From Phyto melanocephala (Eukaryota; Arthropoda; Insecta; Diptera; Rhinophoridae): DNA of 64,000 bases. The first letter of the stretch is position 1, and each line of letters opens with the position of its first letter. This document shows positions 12,649-25,707 of the stretch, piece by piece. The notes beneath the pieces were generated by a model. That model saw only the letters and a program-made list of their open reading frames with translations, had not been told where the DNA came from and made no database searches. The stretch covers positions 125,883,395 through 125,947,394 of the forward strand of contig OW799234.1 of NCBI GenBank assembly GCA_941918925.1, given 5' to 3'. Both the position numbers and the translations under genes were made by a program.

Positions 12649-13050
12649 TAGGTTAGGTTAGGTTAGGTTGAAAAGGAGAGGCATTAAAAGCCCAAACCCA
12701 TGACAGGTATACACTTATGCCCAGTTGGCATGTTGTGCGCTCCATCCATATAGAAAACGGAACTCCCAAACAAAAACCATAAACATGATTTCCCATAAAT
12801 AACGAACTAGTCCAAGAACCCAGTCCCCTCAATGTAACTCCTTATGGATCTCCAGTTCGAGTTCCCCAGGTATTCCAAGTTCGGCATAGTATGCACTGTA
12901 AAATTTTCGCGCCTAATATGCCCAAACGCAGGACAATGACAGAGGTAGTGTACCAAAGTCTCATCCTCTTCTTCACATGCTCTACATGTTGTCTCCTCAG
13001 ATAATCTCATGCGAGCTAGATGGGTTCTAAGTACCTCTATGTATGGGTTA
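12649..13050 (-). mobile_element. Non-LTR retrotransposon 3' end with AACCT-repeat tail
   Basis: The minus-strand frame (stop at 12807-12809, open upstream to about 13050) ends in a cysteine cluster read as CRACEEEDETLVHYLCHCPA, followed by a short helical tail ending EGTGFLD. This Cys-His end follows the RNase H or RT domain of I/R1/LOA-type LINEs. About 140 bp of 3' UTR leads to a tail of four AACCT units (AGGTT on the plus strand, 12649-12669) in place of poly(A). The element is heavily 5'-truncated. Confidence 0.75.
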
Positions 13051-13129
13051 TGGCAAAATTATCCTTTTATATATTAACTGCACTGTTTTCAGTGAAGTTA
13101 GTTTGTTTTATCAATTTATCCTGAATAGG

Positions 13130-14085
13130 CACATGCCAATGCAACGTTTGAAAATTGAAATTACGGTAAAAATTTTTCAAACTCATCGCACATCGGATGA
13201 AGCACAGTTTTGGTTAAATGAATTTGGTCAACAAATAGGATTGCCGAATTTAGAGCTGCGATAATCGCCAAGATATTGTCGAAACGCCATTAGATACGGA
13301 AATACTTATTGTCTGTTGTGCTTTATGGACCGGTTGATTGATTTTTCCATATGTCTTTACAAATAAACATAACCAGAACGTTACAGTGAACGAAGGGCAT
13401 TATAAAAAGATATTTTTCGTACCCAAGTTCAAAGGTATTGGTATTGCACACATACGGCATTAAAAGTTGGAGCCACATGTTACATACTCAGTGCGCAATT
13501 CAATCAATTAACTGAAAGAAACATTAGACAAATGAATAATTTCAAGAAATGGGCTTATTAACTGACCACACCGACCCCCATGGACATGTTATCTTTACAA
13601 AGTGTCCCTTGGCCTTGGTGTCATTGCTAGTCTAGGTTCAAAAGGTGTTACCAACAGCTCTGGCTGGGGCATAAGAGAATCTTTTACCGAGTTCATGAAG
13701 AGATTATGGAGACTAAGATGACAATGTAGCGCTTAGATCCATGCACAATAAGTACTTAGATAGTGACATTAGTATCCTGGACCTTGAACTTAAAGACGTA
13801 AGAGAAATCACTAGGGAGCGAAATAGTAGTAGTCTGTTTCGATATTCTCCTAACACATAAATATATATAACTGTGATTTGACGCCATTAGATTATTTTTT
13901 CTGGGGATGTGTAAAGTCCCAGTTCTATGCATTTGAAACCAGAAACAATCGACCACTTGAATGCAACGAATCATTGCATTATTGTCAAAAAAAACATACT
14001 GATTTACTGCAAAGTGTGTGTAGACGCAAAGGCCACATAACCGAAATCATAATTAAAGACAGTTATGTGGAAATTAAAAAAGTTT
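13130..14085 (+). pseudogene. Mariner-like transposase relic with an internal insertion
   Basis: Near 13195-13330, in shifting frames, a degraded SDEAQFWLNEF is followed by DIVETPLDTEILIVCCALWTG. NVTVNEGHYKKIFF lies near 13380 and a decayed GATCYILSAQF near 13470. The C-terminal DLTPLDYFFWGCVKSQFYAF and DLLQSVCRR lie at 13877-14030. Together these cover the catalytic core and C-terminus of a mariner-family transposase. About 300 bp at 13560-13865 of unknown origin separates the two parts. Frameshifts and stops throughout. Confidence 0.7.
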
Positions 14086-15574
14086 TTCTGTGTTTTTTTT
14101 TTAATTTAAAATTTTCCGCCTCTATAAAAAATACAAGCCTTACTTATAACCTAATAGATTTTGTTACAGACGCAGTTGCAATTTTGCTTCGTTTTATTGT
14201 ATATATTTTGTTGTTGTCTTCTGTTAAATACCTCACGCTGTTTCCTAAACAACTTCGGTCAAACATCAAGGAGAGAACATAACTTTTACAACAAATCAAA
14301 TCAAGCCGGTAGTTTTGACAATCAAGCACCACCTGCAAAAATATCAAACAAATTAATGTCTTTCAAATAAAAGTCAACAGTTTTGCAACTGCAACAATTT
14401 CAATCTTAAAGAGATCATTATACAACACGCGCACCTAATAAACAGTAACAATTTGCAAAAACAACCATCGAAAAAAAAAACTCCCTAACCAAACAACACT
14501 TGGAATCTATACCAAACAATAGCTCTTTGGTCATGGTCAGTATGAAATTAAAAAAAAAATAATAATAAATAAAGAGAGACCCAGAAACTAAAATAAAAAC
14601 CGAGATGACCAATAATGAGGGTAGGCAGAACTGCTACCCTCCAATCAACAATGATCAAACGTTTGGTCAACTACTAAAAAGGAGTGTTTCCTTAATGGGT
14701 GTTCTCTGGAACATAACAAGCCTGATTTTTCATATCCAATACAAAAAACTGACCAAATTGTAACACAACGTGCTTGATTTAAACATGCAATGGATTAGAT
14801 TTATAAATTACGCAAATAAATGTTTCAAAACTTCATTCTTGGGAAATAAAAGCCTGCTTTTATCTTTAAATATGAAACTGTCTCTATAAAAATATAAATC
14901 ACCCATTGTGTTACAATATCAGCACCCCAAATTTTATTTAATTTTTTTTCTTTTCTATTTTTATTTAATAAAGTTGTTAGTTTTAGGTGTTCATGCGTTC
15001 ATGTGTTTAACAAAAGGCAACTGGTCATATGATGATCATACTGTGACGCAGACTGGAATAGAGAAAGAGAGCGAGTGAATGAGGCGTGTAACGCCTTTAA
15101 AATCATTTATTTTTATGATTAACAACCGCTGTGACTTTTTTTCAACATTTAGTTGAATTCATAAAATTATGCACGCTCATTACCAGATTATTATTATTAT
15201 TTTTTATTTACATATATTTTCTTCGAGTTCTTTAAAATTCAATGTGGAACTTGCGTAAATGACAAAATGTACGTAGCAACAATGGTGAGCCACATTGTGG
15301 CCAAAATTTGCATTACAATAGACGAAGCAGGAAACATTTTTTAGGTAAAAGAAATCTTTTGTTTTTCATTTTATCGAGGAATATTACATAAGAGGAGCAT
15401 GTTTTGTTGAGTGTATAAAGACTTAATTATCCCCCTTGTTGTGTAAATCCCTTCACAAAACATTTTAAATGATTCCATAAAATTATTAAAAAAAAATTTG
15501 TTTGAGTTCTTAAGGTGAAGATGAGAATTTTTTTAAATTATTTTATTATAAAAGAGTAGTTATAAATGAGTAAC
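14086..15574. other. AT-rich DNA, no gene recognised
   Basis: Includes an A-rich stretch near 14470-14570 and short overlapping chance ORFs on both strands. Nothing supports a gene or known repeat. Confidence 0.45.
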
Positions 15575-17250
15575 GTGACTGACTGACCGACTAATTCATC
15601 ATCTCACAGCCCAAACGCCAAGAGCTTGAGACATGAAATTTGGTCAATGTGTTTCTCTTTCAATGTACAGCTCCACTAAGAAGGGATTTTTAGAAGTTCG
15701 TACTATAAAGGGGTGAAAAAGGGTAAAATCGGTAATCTTATATTTGCTTAACTAATAATGATACAAGTTAATTTGAAAAGGTATTTTTATTAACACAAAA
15801 ATTAAGCTGACAGGTGTCTGGCCTTTTTTTGAATTTTCAATCCCTAAGGGAAAAAACTATAATTTAATACTTTTTTTTTTTGGTACCCTAGTAACTTCCA
15901 AACACATAAAGCGAGGAAAAAATTTTAAACTGTATTAGGTTATCCGCGTAAATATACTAATAGGAATTTTGGCAAGCATAAAGGATAAAATTTTTACTCT
16001 TTATGGTACTGAAAAAATTAATGTTTCTTGTATTATTCAATAGGATTCAAAGTTTTTAGAAACTTTTAGGGGGACAAAAGAGGTACCAAAAGGAGGAATT
16101 ACAGGGCATTTGCATAAAATTTGTTATTGGGATTTCAAACAGATATAAAAAATTATACAATCAAGTAAAAATTTAAACACTTCATAAATTTTTTTTTTTT
16201 TTTTTTTTTTTGTGTTGGATAGGTGTTTGCAATTTTTAACTTGGATTTTGTTTAATGATATGGAAAACCCAAAAAAAGGTAATTTTTCTTTTTATTTAGT
16301 ACAATTTGTATTTTCTATGATTCTGAAGCCAGAATTATGAAATCAGTAACTATTGATTCGAGCTGAGGCTGAAAATGTCATAGGCGACCGAAAAGATATT
16401 TTTTTTTCGCATTTTTATGGTACTTTTTGTATGTTCTACGTTTATGAAGCTAGAATTGCGAAATAAGGAACTACTGATTCAAGTTAAGAATGAAAGATGG
16501 TTCTTCGCATTTGTATTGTTCTTTTTGTATTTTTAAGTATGTGAACATAGATTCTTATGCTACATTTACACCTAAGCGAAATCTCGTAAGTAGCAGATTT
16601 TGAGGAAATCCAGTTGATTTTTACCAGATTTCCCATACAAAACGAAATCTACTTCGCCACTAGATTTTGGCAGAATCTACTTAAAATCTAGTACTACTTC
16701 GTGATGCAACTGCGGTTTTTATTAAAATGTAATAAAATATACTACGCTGCATAAAGAAAAATTCAATCATAATATATAAGATGGTGGCAATTGCACAAGA
16801 ACTTTATTGTTTACGTTTTTTTATATGGAATTTGAATTTTGGAGAAGTAGCACAGAGAGAGTCTCTCAGACCACCTTGTAAATAAATATACTGTTTTGAA
16901 AACGAAATCTTGCAAAATGTCAAAAAACAGTGGTATAAACGATATAGATTTTAATACAGATTTAAAATCAAATCTACTAGATTTCGCTCAGGTGTAAATG
17001 TAGTATTAAAATTAGTGATTATTGATTCGAGGTCTAGCTCTAAATGTTATTGACGACCAAAAAATTATATTTTTAACTTTTTTCTGTTTTATATATTGTA
17101 TACAAGAAGAAGCAAAATGTTACTTTTTATTATTTTTATTGTCATATTTCCATATTCTGAGTTTATGAATCTTAAATTTTAAAGCTCAGTAGCTTTGATT
17201 TTTGTTTTGGAAAGAAAATATATCAACGATATATTCTTACTGTACTTTTT
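15575..17250. repeat. Degenerate repeat region with ~110-bp units
   Basis: From about 16280 four loose units can be read, each with a T-rich lead, a block like gtttatgaagctagaatt, then ctattgattcgag and gacgacc. Starts fall near 16280, 16395, 16500 and 17070. The third unit is split by a MITE (16558-17005). The 15575-16280 part begins with gactgactgaccgacta and aaatttggtcaatgtg and looks like part of the same old element, but no proteins are visible. Confidence 0.5.
16558..17005. mobile_element. Harbinger-like MITE with TTA target duplication
   Basis: The ends form inverted repeats: CTACATTTACACCTAAGCG at 16560 pairs with CGCTCAGGTGTAAATGTAG ending at 17003. Extending both ends by two bases leaves a perfect TTA duplication at 16555-16557 and 17006-17008, the target length and sequence favoured by PIF/Harbinger transposons. 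The element is 448 bp, has no ORF, and interrupts a unit of the surrounding degenerate repeat. Confidence 0.75.
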
Positions 17251-18505
17251 TTACTAAAAAAAAATTAATCAGAGATTATTATATATAACCAAAAAATATT
17301 TAGTAAATAAAAATAGAACTTGAGAATTCAATAAATTGTAAAAACTGCGCTATCGAAGCAGCCGATAATATGCTAGTACTTTTATAAAATATCATAGCAT
17401 ATCAATTTTATTTTAATAAATCAAATGTTTTAACGTTTGTTCATACAAACAAATCTTTAAAAACGATTTTATGCGTTACCAACTCCAAAAAGCTAAATAT
17501 AGCAAATCCTACAACCAGAAAGAAAAAGCCAACAATAACTGTACTGTGAATAATTTTATAATTGGCAACAATGTGTTAACAGTCTTATCTACTCATTGAG
17601 TATGAACTTTAACAAAGTCAGATTAAAACCACTTTATTATCGACATAACAAACAGTGCAGCCAAGAGACTTTTAAGATATTGTAGATTCAGTTCCTAGAT
17701 GACGTTAAGATTTCCATATCCGCTGTACAACTTCATTAAAACGCATTTACAATAGAAGCAAAATAATGCATACCTAAGTGCAGTTTACAAAATAGGTTTA
17801 CTTATGCGAAAGCTTTCGCTAGTCTTAAAGAATGTTAATTTTTGAAAATCACGACTGTGAAAACCAATTGTATCAGTACAGGGTAAATATCTACATTAAT
17901 GCGTGTGAGTAATCTTTTTAAAAAAAGTAAACAACAATCTGAATGATATTGATATTCAGTAGCATTCCAGTCTGTAGGAAGTGTAGTCAAACTAGTAAGA
18001 ATTCTATATGAATTCTGTCTGACCGAAAAGCATATAAAGAGGTTGACACGAACTCCGACAGTCATCTCGTGGGATATTTAAATTTTTTTACCAACATGTC
18101 GGATAAAAATCTTGATAATTTTTTTATTCACTTATTGTAAGCTTTAGATCTCAAAGTCTATAGGTAAAAAATAATTCTCTTTCTTCTGTTCTCTTATTTA
18201 TTTATATATTTAAAATAATATTTTTTTTTTTCTTTTAGGAACTTATTTGTTATGTGTGTGTATACAAATTTTATATGCTTTGTTTAAATATAAATCATAC
18301 TTAAAAGAGTAAATTTACATAATGAAACAATTTTTTTTTTAATTCCTGTATTTAAACACACACCTATTACATATTTGAAATATACATACTTACATAGCTA
18401 TTAACAATTTATATTTATTTCAATATATTTATTATTTTTACATATTTTCTTATATTTTTTAGTTTTATTTTGATTTTTCTTTTTTTTTTTTTTTTTGCAT
18501 AATAG
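17251..18505. other. AT-rich DNA, no gene recognised
   Basis: Contains poly-T runs near 18220 and 18480 and short ORFs with no recognisable product. Confidence 0.45.
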
Positions 18506-18918
18506 CTTCACATTTCTTTCCTAAACACATACACCATCATTATACATTTCAAACACTTTTTTTCCATTTCCGCCTACATTCTCATCTTTCATTTTTACAC
18601 ACACATATATACGCGTACGACACTCTCCCGCTAAAATGCGATTTGCATTGCAACTATTTTTTCACAAACATTTTTCTTATTGATTTCATATATTTACCAC
18701 TTTTATTTCTATTTGTGCATATTAATTGCACATTCAACTATATTTTCATCAACTTATATTTAAAAAAACATTTTTATTTACTTGATTTTTTTATATTTAA
18801 AACCGGCGTTAAAGTATCTGCAATGCAACGAGAAAAAATGATCACGATGAACTATTGTTAGTTGAGTCGAGTTACTCACCGGAAAATGTTAATCTTATCA
18901 GATTCAATCACAATAATG
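18506..18918 (+). repeat. Left arm of inverted repeat flanking Ocrl
   Basis: This ~413-bp block matches the reverse complement of 27884-28311, 9 kb away on the other side of Ocrl. The inner ~83 bp (about 18835-18917, including gttgagtcgagttactcacc and cttatcagattcaatcac) look identical by eye. The outer part, with tacgcgtacgacactctccc, is roughly 90% alike. The chance ORF 18643-18861 lies inside and has no known product. Two GATA-type motifs (cttatc) are in or beside the core. Function unknown. Confidence 0.8.
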
Positions 18919-19409
18919 AAAAGGAAGTTTGTGAATAAATGAAAATGAAATAAAATTGCAGAATATAATAACAAAGGCAAAAAAATTTATAAAAATTAGC
19001 TTTAAATTAATAATTAAAGAAAATCTATATTTAGAGGATTAAAAGAGATTATCTTTAATTATAGACTAAGAAAAACTGTTACAATCAGAAATTTGTATTT
19101 GCTATAAAATTTACGAGCAAATTTGAACAAAAACATTATGCAAAAATTTATAATTAACTTTATGGAAAAAAATTATTAAACATTTCTATAAACTAAATTG
19201 TAAAACATGTCAAAATATTTAATTTAATTACCAAAAATATGTTTATTAATCGCATTTTGAAGAATTAGTTTTGCACTTTGGCCACTTTTCCTACACAATT
19301 TTATAAATAACGGTTATATTTAATAGATTTTAGCATTTCCTTGACAAACAGATATCGTCTTATATATATTTCTTTATCAAAGGGTGATTATTTAATTTAA
19401 AATATTATA
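18919..19409. other. AT-rich spacer
   Basis: Nothing recognisable between the inverted-repeat arm and the mariner element. Confidence 0.4.
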
Positions 19410-19882
19410 AAGGGTCCGCCATCTAACTTTTTTTTTCAACTAGTGCTTATTTCGTGAATGGTGACACTTAGCTCATGTCTCATCCTTCCGCTGAACGAAC
19501 ATGGTTGTGTATACGCTTGAACAACGCTGGGAAAGTGGGCCTGCGATCGACAGAAAATGCCGATTTTGACAAAAAAAATCATCTTTTCAGATGAATCTTA
19601 TTTTAATCTTGGCAGGTATGTAAACAAGCAAAATTGTCGATACACCCAAAACGAGTCACTGTTTGGTGTATAATTGGAGGCAAAATTGGGCCATTCTTCT
19701 TCGAAAATTAGCAAGGAGTGGCAGAGTCAATGACGATCGTTGTTGGGCCATGTTGAACGAATTTTTGTTCACAAAAATTGGCAACATTTGGTTTCAACAG
19801 GACGGCGCTACGTGTCACACAGCCAAAGCACAGTAGTTTTTTTTATAGCATTTTCAAAAAAAAAGTTATTTGGCGGACCCTT
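19410..19882 (+). mobile_element. Deleted mariner element with both terminal repeats
   Basis: Perfect inverted ends, AAGGGTCCGCCA at 19410-19421 and TGGCGGACCCTT at 19871-19882, are flanked by TA (19408-19409 and 19883-19884), the mariner target duplication. The 473-bp interior keeps a transposase start near 19500 (TLEQRW) joined after a deletion to the catalytic core: IIFSDESYFNLG near 19585, YVNKQNCRY near 19620, and WFQQDGATCHTA near 19790-19830 in another frame. It is much shorter than an intact ~1.2-1.3 kb element, with stops and frameshifts, so it could move only with outside transposase. Confidence 0.85.
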
Positions 19883-20909
19883 TATAATATAATATATTTT
19901 TTTATCATTTTGACGTACTGCTAAACTATGTAACTGGACGATTTGATGAATTACATATTAAAAGTAAAGCTAGTCATAAATGAATTTTAACTTACAATAG
20001 TTTTTATCTTATTTTTCTTCTTTAAATCTATGCTCTTGACATATTAAGTATGTATAGATATAAATACTTTTTACTAAAAAAAAATTAACAGAAAACTTTT
20101 TAGCAAAATATTACTTATCCGTTGTTTTTATAGGCATATAGTTATGTTATATTTTAAAAACAATTTAATCATTCAACGGTATCATTCCGCAATGAATGCC
20201 CAAAAACAAGAAACTTAACATCACTATTGTGAATTAAAGAATGTCAAATAAAATGAAGCAATTGACACACACAGTTAAGTGACAGAAGTAGAAAATTCAG
20301 TAGCAATTTTGTTGAAAAATGTTTATTCACACATTTTTAACAAATAATTTACAAACTCTTTAAGAAAACATAGATAAGAAATCAATAAATAAAATGTGAA
20401 CAACACAGCAATTAATATACATACGTCACTAAAAAATTATAAAGAAACCTTATAAACGTAAAATAACAAGTGTCATATAGCATTGGCAATGAATTATGAA
20501 AACTACACCCACTCTCTATTGATCGTTGTTTTGGAAGAAAAGAGAACAATTGTACTACTACTACAGGGAAAAACAAACAATAACATTATTTTTTAATATC
20601 TAAAGTTTAGATTCTAAACACAAAACATCATCTGAAAGTAGATTAAAAATAAACAACTTAGTTGTAGGGAGAAACAATTGTTATGTGGTGTTTATTACGT
20701 ATTGAAAGACAATTTGTTTAAGCAAAAAGCAACAACAAAAATTAAAAATTTATTATTTTTAATCAAAGAAAGCGATTACTCAAGTACATATGTGATTAGG
20801 CTGACGAAGATTAAAACACACATACATACTGGCTACGTAGATACATAGTTAAGTTTTTACTTAAATACCTATTTTGTTGCTGGTTAAGTAGCAATAAACT
20901 GCAAAAACC
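19883..20909. other. Upstream region of Ocrl
   Basis: AT-rich, with no other gene. It must hold part or all of the Ocrl promoter and 5' UTR, but no TATA box, initiator or upstream exon could be identified confidently. An in-frame TAA at 20895-20897 precedes the proposed start. Confidence 0.4.
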
Positions 20910-23900
20910 ATGACGTCGTTAGGGGGATCCAATATACCCACTATATCAGCTGCTGTGTCTACAACCAATCTAACATCAAATTCACCGCGAAGTAATTCTA
21001 ATGATGCGCTACATTCTAACAGCGATAGGCACAGTTTATCTACAATACAAATCATTCAGCAAAAGTTAAAAGAGAACGAAAATGTTCTATCGGTAAAAAA
21101 TATATATTTTGTTTATTCAAATTTCTATTGATTATTGAATACCTATGTTTGTTTTAGATTTTTGAAGCATATCAAATTGTGGGCCAACAGCACACTAGTC
21201 GCTTGCTATGTTTGGTTGTGTCTGTTACAGGTGGTACTTATGCTGTCTTTTCTATGACTGCTGCCCGTTTGCCTTTACGGAACTGTTGCGACATAACAAT
21301 TGATAAAGTTTTCCCCTTAAATGAAACATTTCAAATTGGTTACGGTAAGATTATTAAAAATTAGTTTGTAACTTCTAAGAGCAAAAACTTGTGATACATT
21401 AAGGTCAGGGGGATTACTCTATAGTTTTTTTTAATATAATTTATTTGCTATGATTTCTAACAAAAGTATATAAAATAAAATAATAAATTTAAAATAATTT
21501 TGTTAATATTTTCTCATTATTTAAAATGCATTTCGCAAGTCTTATATACATAAATGAATGAATGAATATTAAAAAAAATATTGATTTATTAGAAATTAGT
21601 AGAAAATTAAAAGTATAATGAAATTGCGCAATTTTAGCGTATGTAGTGAATTTTTCATTGCTATAATAAAATTTATTTTTTCAGATAAAAAAGGTTCAAT
21701 TTCTCAATTGCAATTCACCTTAAGAAATGCAGATGAAACTCCATCAAAATACTATTACTATCCCATTATAACCGATCCGGAATCATGTGATTTTAATACA
21801 TTTCAAGCGCAAGTAATCTCAGCAAAAATGTCCATGCAACATACAACAAATGAAATGAATACGCTTAGTTATGCATGGATAAATGACTATCGTCAGATCG
21901 GTGAGGTTAAACAGGAAATGAAGCGTAGAGAAAATGAATATATTAAATTTAAAGATTTTACGTATGTTTATTTTACCGCAAAAGCGTACAAAGAATTATA
22001 AAAAATTTCTTTTCTAGAATTTATTGTGCCACATTTAATGTTAATAATAAGTCTTATTGTGACTCACCTTTACATTTATGGCTGGCTGCTTGCGAGAAGC
22101 CTCCAGATATTTATGCTGTAGCACTACAGGAACTGGACACTTCAGCTAAGGCTATAACATTTAGTGAAAATCGTCCAGACGCTTTGTGGATGTAACTTTT
22201 TAATAAAATTATTGAACTTAATGACATTCTTAATTTACTTTTTATTATTTTTTTTAGCAACAAAATGCTTGAAAGTCTTCATGACAAGGGCGAATATGAA
22301 GAGTTGATCTCTGTGCGTTTGGTGGGCATGATGTTAACGATTATAGTGAAAAAACAAATACGTTCGTCTATTACACGCTACAATGTTAAGTCAATTGCTC
22401 GTGGCATTCTAAATGCTTTAGGCAATAAGGGTGGTGTGGCTGTTAGTCTCCAGTTGAATGAGGCAAATTTGTGTTTTGTTAATTCTCACTTGGCTGCTCA
22501 TATGGGTTTTGTTGAGGCACGTAATGAGGATTATGCTGGCATTGTCAAAGGTTTAGTATTTGACGATGAACTTCGAAGGACAATTAATGATCATGAGTAA
22601 GTTTCCAATTATTAAAAAATTTGTTAGGAAATTTAAACAATTTTTTAAACCAAAAAAAAAAAACACAAATTTTTGTTTTTTTTTTAATTTATGTATGTAC
22701 ATATATAAACATACATATTGTAAAAAATGCATACATATGTATGTATATAATCCAATAAAAATTCTAATTGTACTAAATTTTTTTCTTAAAGCCACATTTT
22801 CTGGATAGGCGACCTAAACTATCGCATTGAAGAGCCTCCCGGTCTTCAATTACCCATGTCCCGTTCAGCTTCAAATGCTGCTGAAATGCTTCTACCCTAC
22901 GATCAGTTGCGTCAAGAGATGCGCAAAGGCAATTGTTTTGAAGGCTACACTGAGGGCCCCATCCGATTTCGTCCGACTTATAAATATGATCCAGGTACTG
23001 ATAATTTTGACAGCAGCGAAAAACAAAGAGCACCGGCTTACTGTGATCGTATACTGTGGAAGGGTTCCCGCATACAACAGCTGGCCTATGACAGTGTTAT
23101 GGACATAAGACAAAGTGATCATAAACCGGTCTATGCCGTATTTCTTGTTAATATTAAGACACGTGATGATCAACTGTACAAGAAGGTGCACGAAGAGGTC
23201 CTAAAACTTTTGGACAAAAGAGAGAATGAAAGTCAGCCTCAGATTACAGTGGAAAAGACTATAATTGATTTCGGCCTTGTGAGATTTAATGAGCCCTCTG
23301 TTAGTGATTTTACGGTTTCAAATGCTTGTCCTATACCAGTTGATTTCGAATTCAAACGCAAAGATCCTCCACTTAATGATATTTGTGAGAAATGGCTGAG
23401 AGTTGAGCCCAGAGCGGAGTCATTAATGATTGGTAAGTCTTTCTGTATAAAAAGTTTGCACTCAATTAATTAGTTGTTTTAATATAGATTCTACAAAAAG
23501 TATACGCGTAAAATTAATGGCCAATGCTGATTCTATAACTGGTTTGCTGCATAAAATACGAACCACTGGCAATTGGAAATTTGATTTCGATATTTTGATA
23601 TTACAAGTGAAAAATGGACCTCATATTTTTATTACAGTTACCGGCGAATATAAACCCAGTTGCTTTGGTTTGTCCATGGAGACATTGTGTCGTACCGATC
23701 GTCCTTTGTGTGAATATGATCAAGAGCAAATTAAAGAACTGGTTGGTTATTTTATTTGTTTTTTATAAAAACTTTTTAAATAAATTTGCTTAAATTCTTT
23801 AGATGAATGATGATTCTCCTGAGTTTCGAGTCACTATGCCCAGAGAATTTTTTTTATTAATTGATTATTTGCACAAGCAAGGTCCCAGCGTTGAGGGCGC

Positions 23901-24607
23901 CTTTTCCCTGAGCTCTTTGGAATTTAAGTGTGCCAAGGATGTTAAATTTAATTGTATCAGAGATTGGTTGGACACTTGGTCTGGTAATGAATTTCGTGAG
24001 TATTATAATGAATATTTCAAATTAAAAACAAATTTATTTTATATATTTGTTTCATATTAAATGTTAGCTGATACACCTCATGCTGCGGCTGAAGCCTTAC
24101 TTATGCTTCTCAATTTACCCGAGAAACCTTTACTTGATCCTTATGTGGAAGATCTCTTAAAAACTAATACAACGGCTGAGGCCATGGAATTGGTGGCCCA
24201 ACTAAGTTCACCCAAACGTAACGTATTTGTACATTTGTGCATGTTCTTAAGAGAGGGTATTGAACGCAAATATTACAATCCCATGCATGTAGGTAAGTGA
24301 TCGCTACATACAAAAAAAAAAATACAAAATTCTAAATAACATCACATTTGCAGCTACAATTTTTGGTCGCATACTGTTGCGTAGCACTACAAAATCGTCT
24401 GATTATTATCGTGATACACGTTGTCGTGAATTTATGCAACGCTTTGTTACAACCGGCAGTGAAATGGGTACATTGTCCTCATCAACCTCCTCCAATTCGT
24501 CCACATCGTCAACAACTGCAGCTGATAAAAAACCCACAAATCTAGCTGCCTCAGTACATTCTAATATTGCATCTACTTCAAAAAGCCATAACTTAGAAAC
24601 CACTTAA
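20910..24607 (+). CDS. Ocrl: Inositol polyphosphate 5-phosphatase OCRL orthologue, 10 exons
   Basis: Exons 20910-21092, 21158-21344, 21685-21961, 22018-22191, 22258-22596, 22792-23432, 23488-23741, 23803-23995, 24068-24292 and 24354-24607 all have GT..AG borders and join in one frame to predict 908 aa. The start is the first Met after an in-frame stop. Domains in order: a PH-like domain (~62-165); the 5-phosphatase (~215-520) with FWIGDLNYR at 390-398, PAYCDR at 468-473 and SDHKP at 495-499; an ASH domain (~535-665); and a C-terminal RhoGAP-like domain (~690-880). The GAP Arg-finger position reads KQGPSVEGAF with no Arg, as in other OCRL proteins, so it should bind but not activate Rho/Rac-type GTPases. 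A Ser/Thr-rich tail follows. The family dephosphorylates PI(4,5)P2 at the 5 position on endosomes, Golgi and clathrin-coated membranes, and in Drosophila it acts in cytokinesis and endolysosomal traffic. Clathrin-box motifs were not obvious. Confidence 0.93.
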
Positions 24608-25521
24608 TTCTATAATTTTCTAAATAATGTTTTTTTTTTTTTTTTAATTTTGTTTAAGGAATATTTATTTTTTTTTTTTTTGATTGTTGTACAATTTCTT
24701 TTCAATTACAAATGCAATATTTATATTTTAGTTGTATGTTTTTATTAGCATTTTTGAGAAATATTTTTTTTTTTTTACAATTTCTGGTCCAGATTTTATT
24801 TGTGTAAGTTTTTTTGAATAATTCCTTTATGCAATTTAAAATTTAATATACGAAATTAACAACCGCAAATCCTTTATGCAAAACTAATTTCTATTCGGAA
24901 TTATGAATTTTATTAGAAATATTTTTTTTTTATTAATAAGATACCCTAAATTTTAAAAAAATCTTGAATTTTCACTACATTATTAGTACAATATTTGTAT
25001 TGGCTTTAAATTGTTTTATTAAATTTCCCTTATTATTGTTTTTGTTTTCATAACAACGATTAGTTTTTATTAAATTCAATTTTTAAAGTTATAATTTAAA
25101 AAAAAAAAGTATATGTATATGTAGATGGTTCCAAGACATATTTATACAGGTTACCTCGTCGCAACAGCTGATCAGAAAGTATTATGTCAAAATTTGTTGA
25201 ATTTCTCTTGATTTAACTTTCATGCTTTGAATGATAAGATTTTTATTTCGATATTAAAAAACTAACCAAATGTACGTTTTTATTAACACATGCATTAAAT
25301 TTATATATTTTTTTTTTTCATAATTATACCCTTCATCATGGATTGTTGTTTTCTTCTATAAGGTGCCTCTGACGTTGTATTTATTTATATTCAATAGTAT
25401 TTAAGTTAAATATGTTAGCAATTATAAATGTTTTTTTGAATAAAATGCCTTTATATTCTAGAATTTAATCAAGATGTTAGTTAGCACATCAATTGCTTTC
25501 ATAATTAAAAACAAAAAAAAA
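24608..25521 (+). other. Ocrl 3' UTR and downstream DNA
   Basis: Very T-rich. Candidate AATAAA polyadenylation signals occur at 25438 and 25614 (the latter in the direct repeat), but the true end of the transcript cannot be set from sequence alone. Confidence 0.4.
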
Positions 25522-25707
25522 AATTATAAAATACATAAAAATAATTTAAAAAAAATGTATTAGTGCAAATTGTTTAATTTATCATAAGTTTGTTTTCGTT
25601 AATGTACTATTTAATAAAGTGTGTTTATTGACAGTCACTGTTTGATCAGATTAATTTTCGAATAACTACAGTTTATTAACGCCTGCAGCTCAAAAATGCA
25701 CAAAACG
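25522..25707 (+). repeat. Direct duplicate, copy 1 (downstream of Ocrl)
   Basis: About 186 bp matching 28335-28527 in the same orientation. Shared blocks are tttatcataagtttgttttc, cagattaattttcgaataac and tttattaacgcc. Differences are scattered substitutions and small indels. It ends at caaaacg in both copies. No coding capacity. Confidence 0.8.

Noticed and set aside
12649..12669. True telomeric TTAGG array
   Set aside because: Only four units, and they sit exactly at the end of a LINE; flies lack TTAGG telomeres.
13756..13974. 72-aa minus-strand ORF
   Set aside because: It overlaps the plus-strand mariner relic, whose conserved motifs explain the sequence.
18643..18861. 72-aa ORF as a small gene
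   Set aside because: It lies inside the inverted-repeat arm; the other arm has indels in the matching part, and the translation is low-complexity.
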